Origin: Salinisphaera hydrothermalis
GTDB lineage: Bacteria; Pseudomonadota; Gammaproteobacteria; Nevskiales; Salinisphaeraceae
Length of the DNA stretch: 64,000 nt
Assembly: GCF_040361195.1 (NCBI RefSeq)
Contig: NZ_APNE01000006.1
Direction: 5' to 3' (one strand)
Each line of letters starts with the position of its first letter. The first letter of the stretch is position 1. A program made the translations under genes and the position numbers. This document shows, in pieces, positions 25,259 to 34,038 of the stretch. The notes under the pieces are model-generated. The model was not told the origin of the DNA, searched no databases, and was given only the letters and a program-made list of their open reading frames with translations.

Positions 25259-27492
25259 AACCGCACGTATAAGCCGGCAAAAACGTTGAACGGCTCCGCA
25301 TATTTCTTGCGCGGATTATCGGGCCCCTGGCCGGCGTCGACGACGTACTGATTGTTCAGCAGATTGTCGAGATTCACCGACACCGACATTTTCTTCACGC
25401 CCATGTTTTTCGCCATGGCGTCCGGAAAGTCGTACTTGGCATACGCCTTCGTTTCGACGTGATCTTTGATTTTATAGAACTGATTGTCGTAGAGGCCGAC
25501 GTAATAACTCGATACATACTGGCCGGAGATGCCGCCCGACCAGCCCTTGTACTTCACCCGCAGGCCAAGCGCATCGGTGTTGCGCGGTGACTGCTCCGGC
25601 GGCTGTGCGTGGTCGCTGTAGTAGGCGTTCAGATAACCGATGTTGGCGAAGCCCGATAGCCAACCATTGAACGCATAGCTGTTCTCAAGCTCCACGCCCT
25701 GGTTCACCCGCCCGCCGGCGTTGACCAGCTGCGAGTAAGACGTCGACCCCTTACCGAAACTCTGCGAGCGGATATAGCTCAAATAGTGCGTTTCGAACAG
25801 GGTCAGGCGGCCGCTCCAGGGCCCCTTGTCCCAGATCGTGCCCACTTCGTAGCTGTCGGCTTCTTCCGGCGCCAGGTTGGTATTGAAACGACCGGAATAG
25901 AACTGGTTGTAACCCGGCGGCTTGAACGATCGGGTGTAGTTGCCGTAGACGTTCCATCCCTCAAGCAGTTGATAGTTCAAACCGAGCGACGGCAACAACC
26001 GGTTATACGATACCGCCTGATGCGTACCGGCCAGATTGTTGTAGAAATCGCGGTCGATCCGAGCGTATTTGAGACCCGGCGTGATCGTGAAGTGCTTGAA
26101 TGGCCGGATCTCGACTTCCACATACGGCTGCTCGGTGCTGTTCTTCACCGTTTCGCTGTACTCCGGGCCGAGGGGCGGCCCCTTGCCTTGTTTCGTTTCA
26201 ATCGGCGTGCGGTCGGCCCGATGCAGTGTGTCCTGGTAACTCCAATACACCCCGGTTCGGAATGTGGCGTATTTCATGTCGTAGGCAAACCGGAAGATAT
26301 TGCCGACACGATCCTCGTTGTGCCGGCTCTTGACCTGGTACAGCTCATTGTTGTTCGACGACGTCGCCGAGCCGCCATAGCCCCGGGCGTAGTAGTAGTA
26401 GAGCTGGTTGGATACGTGGATGTTGTTCCGGTTGATCTCGTACTTGATGTACGTCCGGTTGTTATAGAACTTGTTGTAGTTGTAGCCGAAGTATTCGATC
26501 GAGTCGGGATTTTCGTTGTAGCCGTTGTAGCGCTTGCCGTACTGCGCCTTCTCGGCATCCGTGATGCCACGATAATAGTTGTAGCTCTGGTCGGTGCTGT
26601 GGAAATACAGCGTGAGCTTGCCCAGCGGCAGCTTGCTGATCGACTTGAACGTCGCGTCGTTGCGGTACTTGGTATTGGTGTGGTCGTAATAGCCATCGCC
26701 GTCACGCGCCGACAGACTCAGGATCGCCGACGTCGAATCGTCGAGAAACGAGCCGGTGTTGATCTGGGCCCCGTACTGCTTGGCATGAAACGAGCCCACG
26801 CCGAGATAGGGCTGGATATAGAAATCCGGCTGCGGATCCTTGGTATGGATGGCGATCGTGCCACCAAAATTGCTCAACCCCATGGTCGACGCCGAACCGG
26901 CGCCCGGCATCACGTCGATACTGCTGATCGCGTAGTTGTTGGTGATGTCGTTGGTATAGACCGAGCCGTCGTCCGACGAATTGACCGGGATGCCGTCGAT
27001 CAACAACCCCAGATGGTTCTGATCGAAACCGCGCAGCCGATACGTGCTGCCGCTGTCGTTGGACCCGGTGTGCGAACGAACGAAGTTCGGTTGGTTCGTC
27101 AGCGCGGCCGCGAAATCCTGCACCGGGGCCGTGGCATCCTGAATCTGAGCCTGGGTCACCGTGGTCTGGGTGCGGGTCGACTCCGGAATCTGTGCCTGGC
27201 CGGTCAGCATTTTCAGATAATCGGCTTGTCCGGTCACCGTCACATTGTCCAGCGTCGTCGTGCTGACGGCAGCGCTGCTCGCGGCCGGCGCGGCCGGCAC
27301 GGGCGCCGCAGCGGCCGGAGCAGCGGCTGCGATCGGGGCGGTGCCATTCGTGTTGGTGTGATCGTTGTCGGTCGCCATGGCCGTGGGTGCCAGAACGACA
27401 CCACAGGCCAGTAGCAACGACGCGCCGAGCACCGGTCGTACTTGCTCCGTAGAAAACATACCCCCAAAGCCTCCCTTGGCTTGTGTTTGCAT
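25255..27492 (-). CDS. TonB-dependent outer membrane receptor
   Basis: Protein of 745 residues; an alternative start 33 bases in (27459, MFSTEQVRPVLG) fits a signal peptide better. An Ala/Pro-rich linker (about 48-75) is followed by a TonB-box-like TTLDNVTVTG, the plug domain (about 95-215: YRLRGFDQNHLGLLIDGIPV, NFGGTIAIHTK) and a 22-strand-type barrel ending in Phe (LYVRF). Loops near residues 290-370 are very rich in Tyr and Asn. It imports a large ligand such as a ferric siderophore or cobalamin across the outer membrane. No inner-membrane transporter or sigma/anti-sigma pair is adjacent, and I saw no B12 riboswitch upstream. Confidence 0.93.
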   Translation of the reverse strand: MQTQAKGGFGGMFSTEQVRPVLGASLLLACGVVLAPTAMATDNDHTNTNGTAPIAAAAPAAAAPVPAAPAASSAAVSTTTLDNVTVTGQADYLKMLTGQAQIPESTRTQTTVTQAQIQDATAPVQDFAAALTNQPNFVRSHTGSNDSGSTYRLRGFDQNHLGLLIDGIPVNSSDDGSVYTNDITNNYAISSIDVMPGAGSASTMGLSNFGGTIAIHTKDPQPDFYIQPYLGVGSFHAKQYGAQINTGSFLDDSTSAILSLSARDGDGYYDHTNTKYRNDATFKSISKLPLGKLTLYFHSTDQSYNYYRGITDAEKAQYGKRYNGYNENPDSIEYFGYNYNKFYNNRTYIKYEINRNNIHVSNQLYYYYARGYGGSATSSNNNELYQVKSRHNEDRVGNIFRFAYDMKYATFRTGVYWSYQDTLHRADRTPIETKQGKGPPLGPEYSETVKNSTEQPYVEVEIRPFKHFTITPGLKYARIDRDFYNNLAGTHQAVSYNRLLPSLGLNYQLLEGWNVYGNYTRSFKPPGYNQFYSGRFNTNLAPEEADSYEVGTIWDKGPWSGRLTLFETHYLSYIRSQSFGKGSTSYSQLVNAGGRVNQGVELENSYAFNGWLSGFANIGYLNAYYSDHAQPPEQSPRNTDALGLRVKYKGWSGGISGQYVSSYYVGLYDNQFYKIKDHVETKAYAKYDFPDAMAKNMGVKKMSVSVNLDNLLNNQYVVDAGQGPDNPRKKYAEPFNVFAGLYVRF

Positions 27493-27919
27493 GAGGCGAT
27501 CCCCCGCCCCGTCGGAAACGTCTCGAGATCCCGAGACCGTGCGGTCACGCTAGCCGCGCTTTGTTGCATCGGCGTGTCACGGACGCCCGATATCCGAATG
27601 CCTCCTACCGGACGGCATCGTCGTTTCAAACCAAGGGGAGCCATGCGCTCAAGGCGTTCGATGGATACCCAAGCGCTTAAACCCTATTTGAATAGAGCTT
27701 TATCCAGATACGGCGCGGTGGATGTTCGCGAAGGGCTGGTATCGGGGCAGGCACGGCGGGGGCGCGGCCCCGTCGATCCGCGGTGCCACCCGCGGTAGCG
27801 CGGGCCGATACCGGGCCTCGACGTATCGCCGCGTCAAGGCGAAGGCCGGGTCCACGAGGGCTGTGTCTTCCGGTCAGGCGTGCTACAAATCGGCCGCCAT
27901 CCTCGGATCGCTGCTCGTT
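27493..27919. other. intergenic region, no gene recognised
   Basis: 427 bp between the divergent TonB receptor and S1/P1 nuclease genes. It should hold both promoters. A patch at 27678-27705 is AT-richer (AAACCCTATTTGAATAGAGC). The GC-rich 27745-27810 part has several short inverted repeats. I tested it by eye for cobalamin and TPP riboswitch boxes and found none. Confidence 0.35.
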
Positions 27920-28795
27920 ATGCGCCGTCGTTTCCGCCATCGTCTTGCTCGGGTGCTATGCCTAGCCGCCGGGCTCGGTCTGTCATTCGCCGCCCAGGCC
28001 TGGGGCCCACAGGGCCATGCTCTGATCGCGGATATCGCCGCCGCGCATCTGCAGCCCGCCGTGCGCGCCGAAGTCTCCAGCCTGCTGGCAGCGGAGGGGC
28101 ATCATCGCCTGGACGAAATCGCCTCGTGGCCGGACGCTATCCGGCACGACCGCCCGCGCACCGGCCGCTGGCACTACGTCGATATTCCGCTCGATGCGGC
28201 GGGCTACAAGGCGAGCCGCGACTGCCCACACGACCACTGCGTGGTCGCGCGTATCCCGTATTTCGCTCATATCCTGGGTGATCGCTCGGCATCGCAGCGC
28301 CAGCGCATCGAGGCACTCAAATTTCTCGTGCATTTCGTCGGCGATGTCCAACAGCCCATGCACGCCGAGGACCACGACGACAAGGGCGGCAACGACGTAC
28401 GGCTCACCTACTTCGGCCATCGAACCAATCTGCACCGCATCTGGGACAGCGGCATCGTCGATCACGCCTTGGATTTGCACGTGCGATCGGACTATTCCAT
28501 CGACTACGGCCCGACGCGTGCCGCCGCTACCCGACTCGACCGGCAGATCACCCCGCGCGAGCGCGAACAATGGACGCGCGGTATCAACAGCCGGCACCTC
28601 AATGCCGCCGCCATCCGCTGGGCGAACCAGGCCCACCGATTGGCCCGGCGCGTGGCCTACGGCGACCTACCCGCCCCGCCGCGACGCCACTGGTCCGAAA
28701 CTTATCAGCAGCAGGCGTGGCCGGTCGTACGCCGCCAGCTCGAGCGCGGCGGCGTCCGGCTGGCCGCCGTGCTCAATACCACGCTCGGCCGATAA
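27920..28795 (+). CDS. exported S1/P1-type nuclease
   Basis: Protein of 291 residues from the ATG at 27920, with a Sec signal peptide ending AAQA. Cleavage there leaves Trp1, and His6 (WGPQGH) and Asp45 (WPDAIR) fall exactly where P1 nuclease has its zinc ligands. The remaining ligands are in WHYVDIP, LVHFVGDVQQPMHAEDHDDKGGND and NLHRIWDSG. The trinuclear zinc site is therefore complete. These enzymes cut single-stranded DNA/RNA and 3'-nucleotides in the periplasm or outside the cell. It is one of four exported nucleic-acid-processing enzymes between 27.9 and 36.1 kb. Confidence 0.93.
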   Translation: MRRRFRHRLARVLCLAAGLGLSFAAQAWGPQGHALIADIAAAHLQPAVRAEVSSLLAAEGHHRLDEIASWPDAIRHDRPRTGRWHYVDIPLDAAGYKASRDCPHDHCVVARIPYFAHILGDRSASQRQRIEALKFLVHFVGDVQQPMHAEDHDDKGGNDVRLTYFGHRTNLHRIWDSGIVDHALDLHVRSDYSIDYGPTRAAATRLDRQITPREREQWTRGINSRHLNAAAIRWANQAHRLARRVAYGDLPAPPRRHWSETYQQQAWPVVRRQLERGGVRLAAVLNTTLGR

Positions 28796-28825
28796 CTTCG
28801 ATACGGTCGAGCGGGTATTACGACA

Positions 28826-28839
28826 TTGACTCCGGTCAA
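28826..28839 (+). promoter_or_regulatory. FNR/Anr/Dnr-like box upstream of the P-type ATPase remnant
   Basis: TTGACTCCGGTCAA, a perfect TTGAC-N4-GTCAA palindrome centred 68 bp before the ATG at 28901. The spacing matches activation from about -41.5. Confidence 0.65.
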
Positions 28840-28900
28840 TACATGACGGCAACAATGCCGGCAGTCTGGCTCATCGGGGCCCTCTTGCGCTGCCGAAAGC

Positions 28901-29011
28901 ATGTCGACCGAATCCACGGAGGCGTACTGGGCCTGGACCCGGGATGAGCTGCTGGCTCGACTCAAGAGTTCCTCGGCTGGGCTGAGCCAGACCGAAGCCC
29001 GGGCCCGGCTA
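28901..29011 (+). pseudogene. truncated cation-transporting P-type ATPase (N-terminal 37 residues)
   Basis: The first residues, TEAYWAWTRDELLARL and AGLSQTEARARL, match the N-terminal cation-ATPase domain of Mg/Ca-type P-type ATPases (MgtA-like). The gene then stops at the 61-bp palindromic element at 29012; no further ATPase sequence exists in the window. The frame stays open through the element into a membrane protein, so the cell may express a hybrid. It keeps its FNR-like box upstream. Confidence 0.75.
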
Positions 29012-29072
29012 GGGTCTGTTGAGGTTTCGTGCGGGCGCCGCGTTGGCGTCCGCACGAAACCTCAACAGACCC
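29012..29072. mobile_element. 61-bp palindromic element (minimal MITE)
   Basis: Near-perfect inverted repeat beginning GGGTCTGTTGAGGTTTCGTG and ending in its complement, with one mismatch in 28 pairs, flanked by TA on both sides (29010-29011, 29073-29074). The ends are the same as those of the 268-bp element at 45683-45950; about 43 bases of its left half equal the right end of that element. Confidence 0.85.
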
Positions 29073-29074
29073 TA

Positions 29075-29971
29075 GTGCTGCATCTGGCCGATCACGAACG
29101 CACCGCCCGCCTCATGCAACAGGCCAAACCGGGCTGGATGGCGCTGGCGCTCGGGCTACAGGCCACCACCTATGCGCTAACCGCTCTCGTTTGGCATGAC
29201 GCGCTGCGGGCGCAGGGCGAGGTCGTCGCCCGGCGTGCCCTGCTGCCGCTGAGCGTGGCCAAGTTGTTCGCCGAACAGGCGGTGCCCAGCGGCGGTGTCA
29301 GCGGGGCGGCGTTCTTCGTGGCCGCGCTCGGCCGCCGCGGCATCGACAGCGCGCATTGCCTGGGGGCGTTGCTCGCCAGTCTCATCTCGGGCTATGCCGC
29401 TTATGTGCTCATGGCCGCGGTGGCCCTGGCCGTGCTCGCGCTTCAGCATCGACTGTCGCACTGGATCGTGGTTTCGGCCGCGCTCTTTCTGGTGTTCGTG
29501 AGTGCGATCGTCGCCCTGGCGGCGTCTCTGCGCTGGCTCGATCGGCTACCACCGGCAGCACTCGTACAGCGCCTGCCGATGGTCGAGCTGCTCATCGATG
29601 CGCTGGCCGCAGCACCCGCGGACATCTGGCGGGCAGGATTGATCGCACGGCTCGGCGGGCTGCAGCTTCTGATTCTGGTCTGCGATGCCGGCACGCTCTG
29701 GGCGTGTCTGCATGCCATCGGCGCCGACACCGGCGCCACATCGGCTCTGGCCGCCTTCATGGTGGCCTCGATGGTGGCGACGATCGGTTTCGTGCCGCTT
29801 GGGCTGGGCACGTTCGAGGCCGCCTGCACGGCGACACTGGCGCATCAGGGCATCCCGCTGGCCGCTGCGCTGACGGCCACTCTCATACTGCGGGTACTGA
29901 CCCTCTGGCTGCCGATGCTGCCCGGCTTGTGGCTCATGCGCCGCGCGCTGAGTGGCGCCGCCAGGCCTTGA
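29075..29971 (+). CDS. lysylphosphatidylglycerol synthase TM-domain (flippase-like) protein, 5'-truncated
   Basis: About 299 residues read in frame from the element at 29012. Hydrophobic segments alternate with loops such as LLPLSVAKLFAEQAVPSGGVSGAAFFVAAL and GFVPLGLGTFEAACTATLAHQGIPL, which fit the UPF0104/LPG-synthase transmembrane family (YbhN, AglD, MprF membrane part). The native N terminus, probably one membrane segment, is missing. Translation would need the P-ATPase start at 28901, giving a 356-residue hybrid, or the GTG at 29075. These proteins flip or transfer lipids. Function after the rearrangement is doubtful. Confidence 0.7.
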   Translation: MLHLADHERTARLMQQAKPGWMALALGLQATTYALTALVWHDALRAQGEVVARRALLPLSVAKLFAEQAVPSGGVSGAAFFVAALGRRGIDSAHCLGALLASLISGYAAYVLMAAVALAVLALQHRLSHWIVVSAALFLVFVSAIVALAASLRWLDRLPPAALVQRLPMVELLIDALAAAPADIWRAGLIARLGGLQLLILVCDAGTLWACLHAIGADTGATSALAAFMVASMVATIGFVPLGLGTFEAACTATLAHQGIPLAAALTATLILRVLTLWLPMLPGLWLMRRALSGAARP

Positions 29972-29990
29972 ACAGCGTTTAGCGGCCGGG

Positions 29991-30428
29991 CTACAGATAC
30001 TGCGGCAAGTGGGCCCGAATGGCGGCGGCCGGCATGCCGGCCACGTCCAGGGGGTACTGGGCCACGATCCGGCGTCGTGTGGGCATATCCAGCGCCTGGC
30101 GCAATGCGCCGAGCACACGCGGCTCGACCAGCAGGTAGAGACGATCGAAGCGGCGCTGCTGACAAGCCCGGGCAAGATACGAGGCAATCTCGTCGGCGAA
30201 GACACTGATATCGCCCACGGTTTTGTTACGGCGCGGCGCCATCGCATGGCGGCCACCGCCGAAGCGGTCGTAGCTTCGACCGGGCGCATCAGACCCCGCC
30301 ACGTGGGCGGCGCGACGCGACTGCGGATGCACCAGATCCGTAATTTCCCGAGCTATGCCGCTGGCACCCCGGCATTCGAAAATTCGGGCTCGGGCCCGGT
30401 CGGCCGCTACCACCCAGATCGTACGCAT
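29991..30428 (-). CDS. host attachment protein family (eRF1-like fold)
   Basis: Protein of 145 residues starting MRTIWVVAADRARARIFEC, with AFADEIASYLARACQQRRFDRLYLLVEPRVLGALR-like pattern (here VFADEIASYL... VEPRVLGALRQAL), matching the host attachment protein family first named in Agrobacterium. These are small soluble proteins with a baeRF-type fold and unproven function. The gene is divergent from the DksA-like gene. A perfect FNR-like box is centred 72 bp upstream of its start. Confidence 0.8.
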   Translation of the reverse strand: MRTIWVVAADRARARIFECRGASGIAREITDLVHPQSRRAAHVAGSDAPGRSYDRFGGGRHAMAPRRNKTVGDISVFADEIASYLARACQQRRFDRLYLLVEPRVLGALRQALDMPTRRRIVAQYPLDVAGMPAAAIRAHLPQYL

Positions 30429-30493
30429 CGACAGGCCTCCGGAGCACGGGAACTTTCACACTTCCCAGTGTGCGAGCGCCACGCGGGGCATTG

Positions 30494-30507
30494 TTGACTG
30501 TGGTCAA
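30494..30507. promoter_or_regulatory. FNR/Anr/Dnr-like box between host attachment and DksA-like genes
   Basis: TTGACTGTGGTCAA, a perfect TTGAC-N4-GTCAA palindrome. It is centred 72 bp from the host attachment start (minus strand) and 92 bp from the DksA-like start (plus strand), so the former is the likelier target. Confidence 0.65.
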
Positions 30508-30592
30508 AACCCTTCGGCGTGTCGTGCCTACATTGGGCTCATCAATCGGTACCCGGCTGCGATCGACCGCGGCCTCAATCTGGTAAGCGACC

Positions 30593-30973
30593 ATGACCCA
30601 ACCCCTGGCCCCGGAGCAACTCGAGCGCCTGCAATCCGACATGCGCGACCGCCTGGTCCAATTACGCGCCCAGGTCGCCCACGCGCTGGAGCACTCCGTG
30701 CACGAATCGCACGAGTTCAGTGCCGGCGAGGTGCTCGACATGGAGGACACGGCGTTCATCCGCATGGTGCGCGAGCTGGATCTTGCCGATATCGAGCGCG
30801 ATGCCGCCGAGATCCACGACATCGACGCCGCGTTGGCGCGCATGGACGACGGCAGCTACGGCCAATGCGTGGACTGCGGCGAATCCATTGCGCTCGCGCG
30901 CCTGGAGGCCTATCCCAGCGCCAAGCGCTGTTACGCCTGCCAGCAGGCGGTTGAACGGGCGCAGGGAATGTAA
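30593..30973 (+). CDS. DksA/TraR-family zinc-finger protein
   Basis: Protein of 126 residues. A helical, charged coiled-coil-like region (about 1-85) leads into a CVDCG...CYAC zinc finger (about 90-112) preceded by ARMDDGSYGQC, the usual DksA/TraR approach. The acidic DxxDxA tip of canonical DksA is not clear, so it may be a TraR-like or accessory DksA. It would act in the RNA polymerase secondary channel. An FNR-like box lies 92 bp upstream. Confidence 0.88.
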   Translation: MTQPLAPEQLERLQSDMRDRLVQLRAQVAHALEHSVHESHEFSAGEVLDMEDTAFIRMVRELDLADIERDAAEIHDIDAALARMDDGSYGQCVDCGESIALARLEAYPSAKRCYACQQAVERAQGM

Positions 30974-30986
30974 GACCGAAACCCGC

Positions 30987-32993
30987 TCAAACACCGAATG
31001 GATAGGTTTCCGGCAGCTCGCGTTCGTCGGCGTCGTCGTACCAGTAGACCGCTTCATATAGCGGCTCTACGGCTTCGGTCTCGTCGAGATGAAACACCAG
31101 ATCGAACTGGCGCGATAACGAGGCATCGAAATAATGGCTGGCGCGCTCGGTCTCGGGACGGTAGATCACGCCGATCGCGCGCTCGAGCATCGGCGCCTGC
31201 AAATCGGGGGCCGCGGGGCCGGTCAGCGGTATGCAGAAGCGGTCCAGGCGCGTGCAGTAGAACAAATGCTCGATGCTGTCTTCCAGCGCCGGACGCACAC
31301 GCATCCGCTCGACGTGCTCGCCCCAGTCGTGTGCCGCCGAGACGTAGCCGGTATAAGTCGTGAACCCCACCAGTAGCGCATTCTCCGGCCCGACCCGTTC
31401 ACGCACCCGCTGGCCCAGATTCCATTCCCCGGCCCGCCCCATCGACGTCGCCCGGGCGTCGCCCAGATGCGAATTGTGGGCCCAGACCACGATCCGTCCG
31501 CGCCGGCCCTGCGATCGCAAATGCGCCTGCAGCGCGAACAGCGTATCGGCCATGTGATCGTCGCGCAGATTCCAACTGCTCACGCGCGAACCGAACATCG
31601 CGCGATAGTACATCTCGGCGTTGCGCACCACGGTCGCGTTGCGCTCGGCGTGGAAACGTTCATCGTCGTTCGCCATCGCCAGATTGCCGGTGAGCGCCGT
31701 ACCGTCGCGCTGACGCATTTCGATGAGTTGGCGCGTGACCGCCTCACGACACGACGGCCGCAGGTTGCGCACCGCCTCCAGGCCGTATTGCTGCGGGTCG
31801 CGCACATGATCCAGGCAGGCATAGCGTCGCCGCGCAATCATCGCCTGCTCCGGATCGGTGGCCTCGAGATAATCGATTACGGCGTCGGCCGAACGATACA
31901 GGCTGTACAAATCGAGGCCGTAGAAGCCCACGCCCGCGTCCATCGGTCGTACCGCGTTGCGGCTCTTGAGCCAGATAATGAACTCGTACACCTCGCGGTT
32001 ACGCCACATCCATTCGGGGAAGCGCTCGAACGAATCGAACGCAGTGAGCGTGTCCCGGTCGTCCATGCCGCGTACGTTGCGGTTCAGGCTATACGCATCC
32101 GGCCAGTCGGCCTCGACCGCAACCGCGTCGAAGCCGCATTCCATGATCAGCCGCCGGGTCATTTCGGCCCGCATGCGATAGAACTCGCGCGTGCCGTGGC
32201 TGGCTTCGCCGATGAGCACGAGATCGCGATCGCCCACCTGTGATATCAGCAGATCGTAGTCGCTGGCCGAGCCCGAAAGCCGCACGGCCGCGGCACGGGT
32301 GGCCGTGAGCGGCGTATGTAGACGCGTGCCCGTCGTGGCCGACGCATGACAGGCTCGCGCCTCGGCCAGTAGGCGACGGACTTCATCGTCCGAGGTCTGA
32401 TCGAACTCACGATAGTGCAGCCCTACGGCACGAAAATCCTCGGGTGCCGCCAGGCAGACGACCTCGTCGGCCAGATCGCCGAGTCGGCCCATGCCTTCCG
32501 GTGAGGCCACCGGCACGGCCGCGATCAGCCGTGCCGGGCCCATCTCACGCACCATCTGCAGCGCGGCGGCCATGCTCGCGCCCGTGGCCAGCCCGTCGTC
32601 GATCACAATCACCCGGCGGCCGGCAACGCGCAGCGGCTCGCGCCCTTCGCGGTAAAGCCGTTCTCGACGTGCCAACTCCTGGCGCTCGGCCGCGATCACC
32701 CTCTCGATCGCCGCGCTGTCCAGCCGCAGATGGCGGATGAGCTCACGATCCAGGATCTGGCGCCCATTGGCCGCAATCGCGCCCATGGCCGTTTCCGGGT
32801 GGCCCGGCACGCCCAACTTGCGCACGACCAGTACATCGAGTTCGGCCCCCAGCGCACGGGCTACCTCGAAGGCCACGGGCACGCCGCCTCGCGGCAGCGC
32901 CAGCACGAGGACATCTGAATGATCAGCGTGGCCGTCCAGCTCGCGCGCCAGACGCCGCCCCGCATCACGCCGGTTTCGGAACAACAGGGTCAT
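30987..32993 (-). CDS. phosphoribosyltransferase-erythromycin esterase fusion protein
   Basis: Protein of 668 residues. Residues 1-215 are a type I phosphoribosyltransferase with LALPRGGVPVAFEVA and the PRPP loop VIVIDDGLATGASM (about 130). Residues 235-660 are an erythromycin-esterase-like domain with LIGEASHGTREFYRMRAEMTRRLI (catalytic Glu/His), EADWPDAYSLNR and VVWAHNSHLGDA. The two domains often occur as neighbours or fusions in stress clusters; antibiotic hydrolysis should not be assumed. A TTGAT-N4-ATCAA box is centred 64 bp before the start. Confidence 0.9.
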   Translation of the reverse strand: MTLLFRNRRDAGRRLARELDGHADHSDVLVLALPRGGVPVAFEVARALGAELDVLVVRKLGVPGHPETAMGAIAANGRQILDRELIRHLRLDSAAIERVIAAERQELARRERLYREGREPLRVAGRRVIVIDDGLATGASMAAALQMVREMGPARLIAAVPVASPEGMGRLGDLADEVVCLAAPEDFRAVGLHYREFDQTSDDEVRRLLAEARACHASATTGTRLHTPLTATRAAAVRLSGSASDYDLLISQVGDRDLVLIGEASHGTREFYRMRAEMTRRLIMECGFDAVAVEADWPDAYSLNRNVRGMDDRDTLTAFDSFERFPEWMWRNREVYEFIIWLKSRNAVRPMDAGVGFYGLDLYSLYRSADAVIDYLEATDPEQAMIARRRYACLDHVRDPQQYGLEAVRNLRPSCREAVTRQLIEMRQRDGTALTGNLAMANDDERFHAERNATVVRNAEMYYRAMFGSRVSSWNLRDDHMADTLFALQAHLRSQGRRGRIVVWAHNSHLGDARATSMGRAGEWNLGQRVRERVGPENALLVGFTTYTGYVSAAHDWGEHVERMRVRPALEDSIEHLFYCTRLDRFCIPLTGPAAPDLQAPMLERAIGVIYRPETERASHYFDASLSRQFDLVFHLDETEAVEPLYEAVYWYDDADERELPETYPFGV

Positions 32994-33050
32994 GTCACAC
33001 GCTCCGGCAAGGGTATGAAAAGAGTGTCGGCGTCTCGCCGCCGGCCGGCG

Positions 33051-33064
33051 TTGATCCTGATCAA
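33051..33064 (-). promoter_or_regulatory. consensus FNR/Anr box
   Basis: TTGATCCTGATCAA is an exact FNR/Anr consensus palindrome (TTGAT-N4-ATCAA). It is centred 64 bp from the phosphoribosyltransferase-esterase start on the minus strand and about 158 bp from the acid phosphatase on the plus strand. Confidence 0.75.
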
Positions 33065-33215
33065 AACGGCCGATCGGCCGGGCGCCCTTGAGCTTGCCTA
33101 TTGCTTTGACATACGCGCGTCATCGCCATCCGGTTTAATCGCGGCTACGGTAGCCGCATCGCTCGCGCCAGCCGCCGCCGTGCCCCAGCCCACAACCCAG
33201 CTCGAGCAAGCTCCG

Positions 33216-34028
33216 ATGACGCCATACCCGACTTGGCTCGCGACCGCCGTTCTGGTCATCGCCGCCGCCGTGCCATCGGCCTATGCCGATGACAGCACCG
33301 GGCCCAGACCGGCCGCACACAATCCGCATCTAATGGGTGATCGCTACCAGCAGGCGAGCGCCGAAGTGCGTGCGCTGCAACTCCAGGCCTACAACGTGGC
33401 GACACGCCGCCTCGATCAATTGCTGGCCGATCATCAAGGTTCGCGCCAGCCGGCGGTGGTGCTGGATCTCGACGAAACGGTGCTCGACAACTCGCCCTAC
33501 GAGGCCGCCAGCGTGCTCGACGGGTTCTCGTTTCCGAAGCACTGGGATGAATGGGTGGACGCCGCCGAGGCGCCACTGATTCCCGGCGCGCGGGCATTCC
33601 TGCGCCACGCGGATGCACGCGGGGTAGCGATTTTCTATGTCTCCAATCGATCGGCGAAACAAGAGGCCGCGACCATCGCCAATCTGAAACGCGACGGTCT
33701 GCCACAGGTCTCCACCCAGTCGGTACAGCTCAAGGGCCCATCGAAGAAACAGCGCCGCGATGCGATCGCGCAGCATTACGACATCCTGCTGCTCGTCGGC
33801 GATACGCTGCACGACTTCGATGCCGAGTTCGCCGGCACCTCGCTTGCGAGCCAGCGGGCGGCCGTCATGCGTATGCGCCATGCCTTCGGCAATCGTTTCA
33901 TCGTGTTGCCCAATGCCAGCTACGGCAACTGGACCAAGGCGACGCTGCATGCTTGGCAACCGCCGGCAAAGCCCGCAGCGAACACCGCGCCCCGAAAACA
34001 GGCACCGGCGCCCCATGCCGCGAACTGA
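33216..34028 (+). CDS. class C (HAD) acid phosphatase / 5'-nucleotidase, exported
   Basis: Protein of 270 residues from the ATG at 33216, with a signal peptide ending SAYA. HAD motifs VVLDLDETVLDN (two catalytic Asp, about 80-92), FYVSNRS (Ser/Asn of motif II) and LLLVGDTLHDFD (motif IV acids) identify the class C, e(P4)-like acid phosphatase family. The lipobox Cys of e(P4) itself is absent, so it is probably soluble periplasmic or secreted. It would strip phosphate from nucleoside monophosphates made by the neighbouring nucleases. The PLD-like gene starts 10 bases after its stop. Confidence 0.92.
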   Translation: MTPYPTWLATAVLVIAAAVPSAYADDSTGPRPAAHNPHLMGDRYQQASAEVRALQLQAYNVATRRLDQLLADHQGSRQPAVVLDLDETVLDNSPYEAASVLDGFSFPKHWDEWVDAAEAPLIPGARAFLRHADARGVAIFYVSNRSAKQEAATIANLKRDGLPQVSTQSVQLKGPSKKQRRDAIAQHYDILLLVGDTLHDFDAEFAGTSLASQRAAVMRMRHAFGNRFIVLPNASYGNWTKATLHAWQPPAKPAANTAPRKQAPAPHAAN

Positions 34029-34038
34029 TTGCTGCCTC

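Noticed and set aside
27560..27900. Cobalamin or TPP riboswitch upstream of the TonB receptor
   Set aside because: No B12 box or CTGAGA/thi-box elements could be found on either strand.
30987..32993. Macrolide resistance gene
   Set aside because: The esterase-like domain is fused to a phosphoribosyltransferase and sits under an FNR-like box; family membership alone does not indicate drug hydrolysis.
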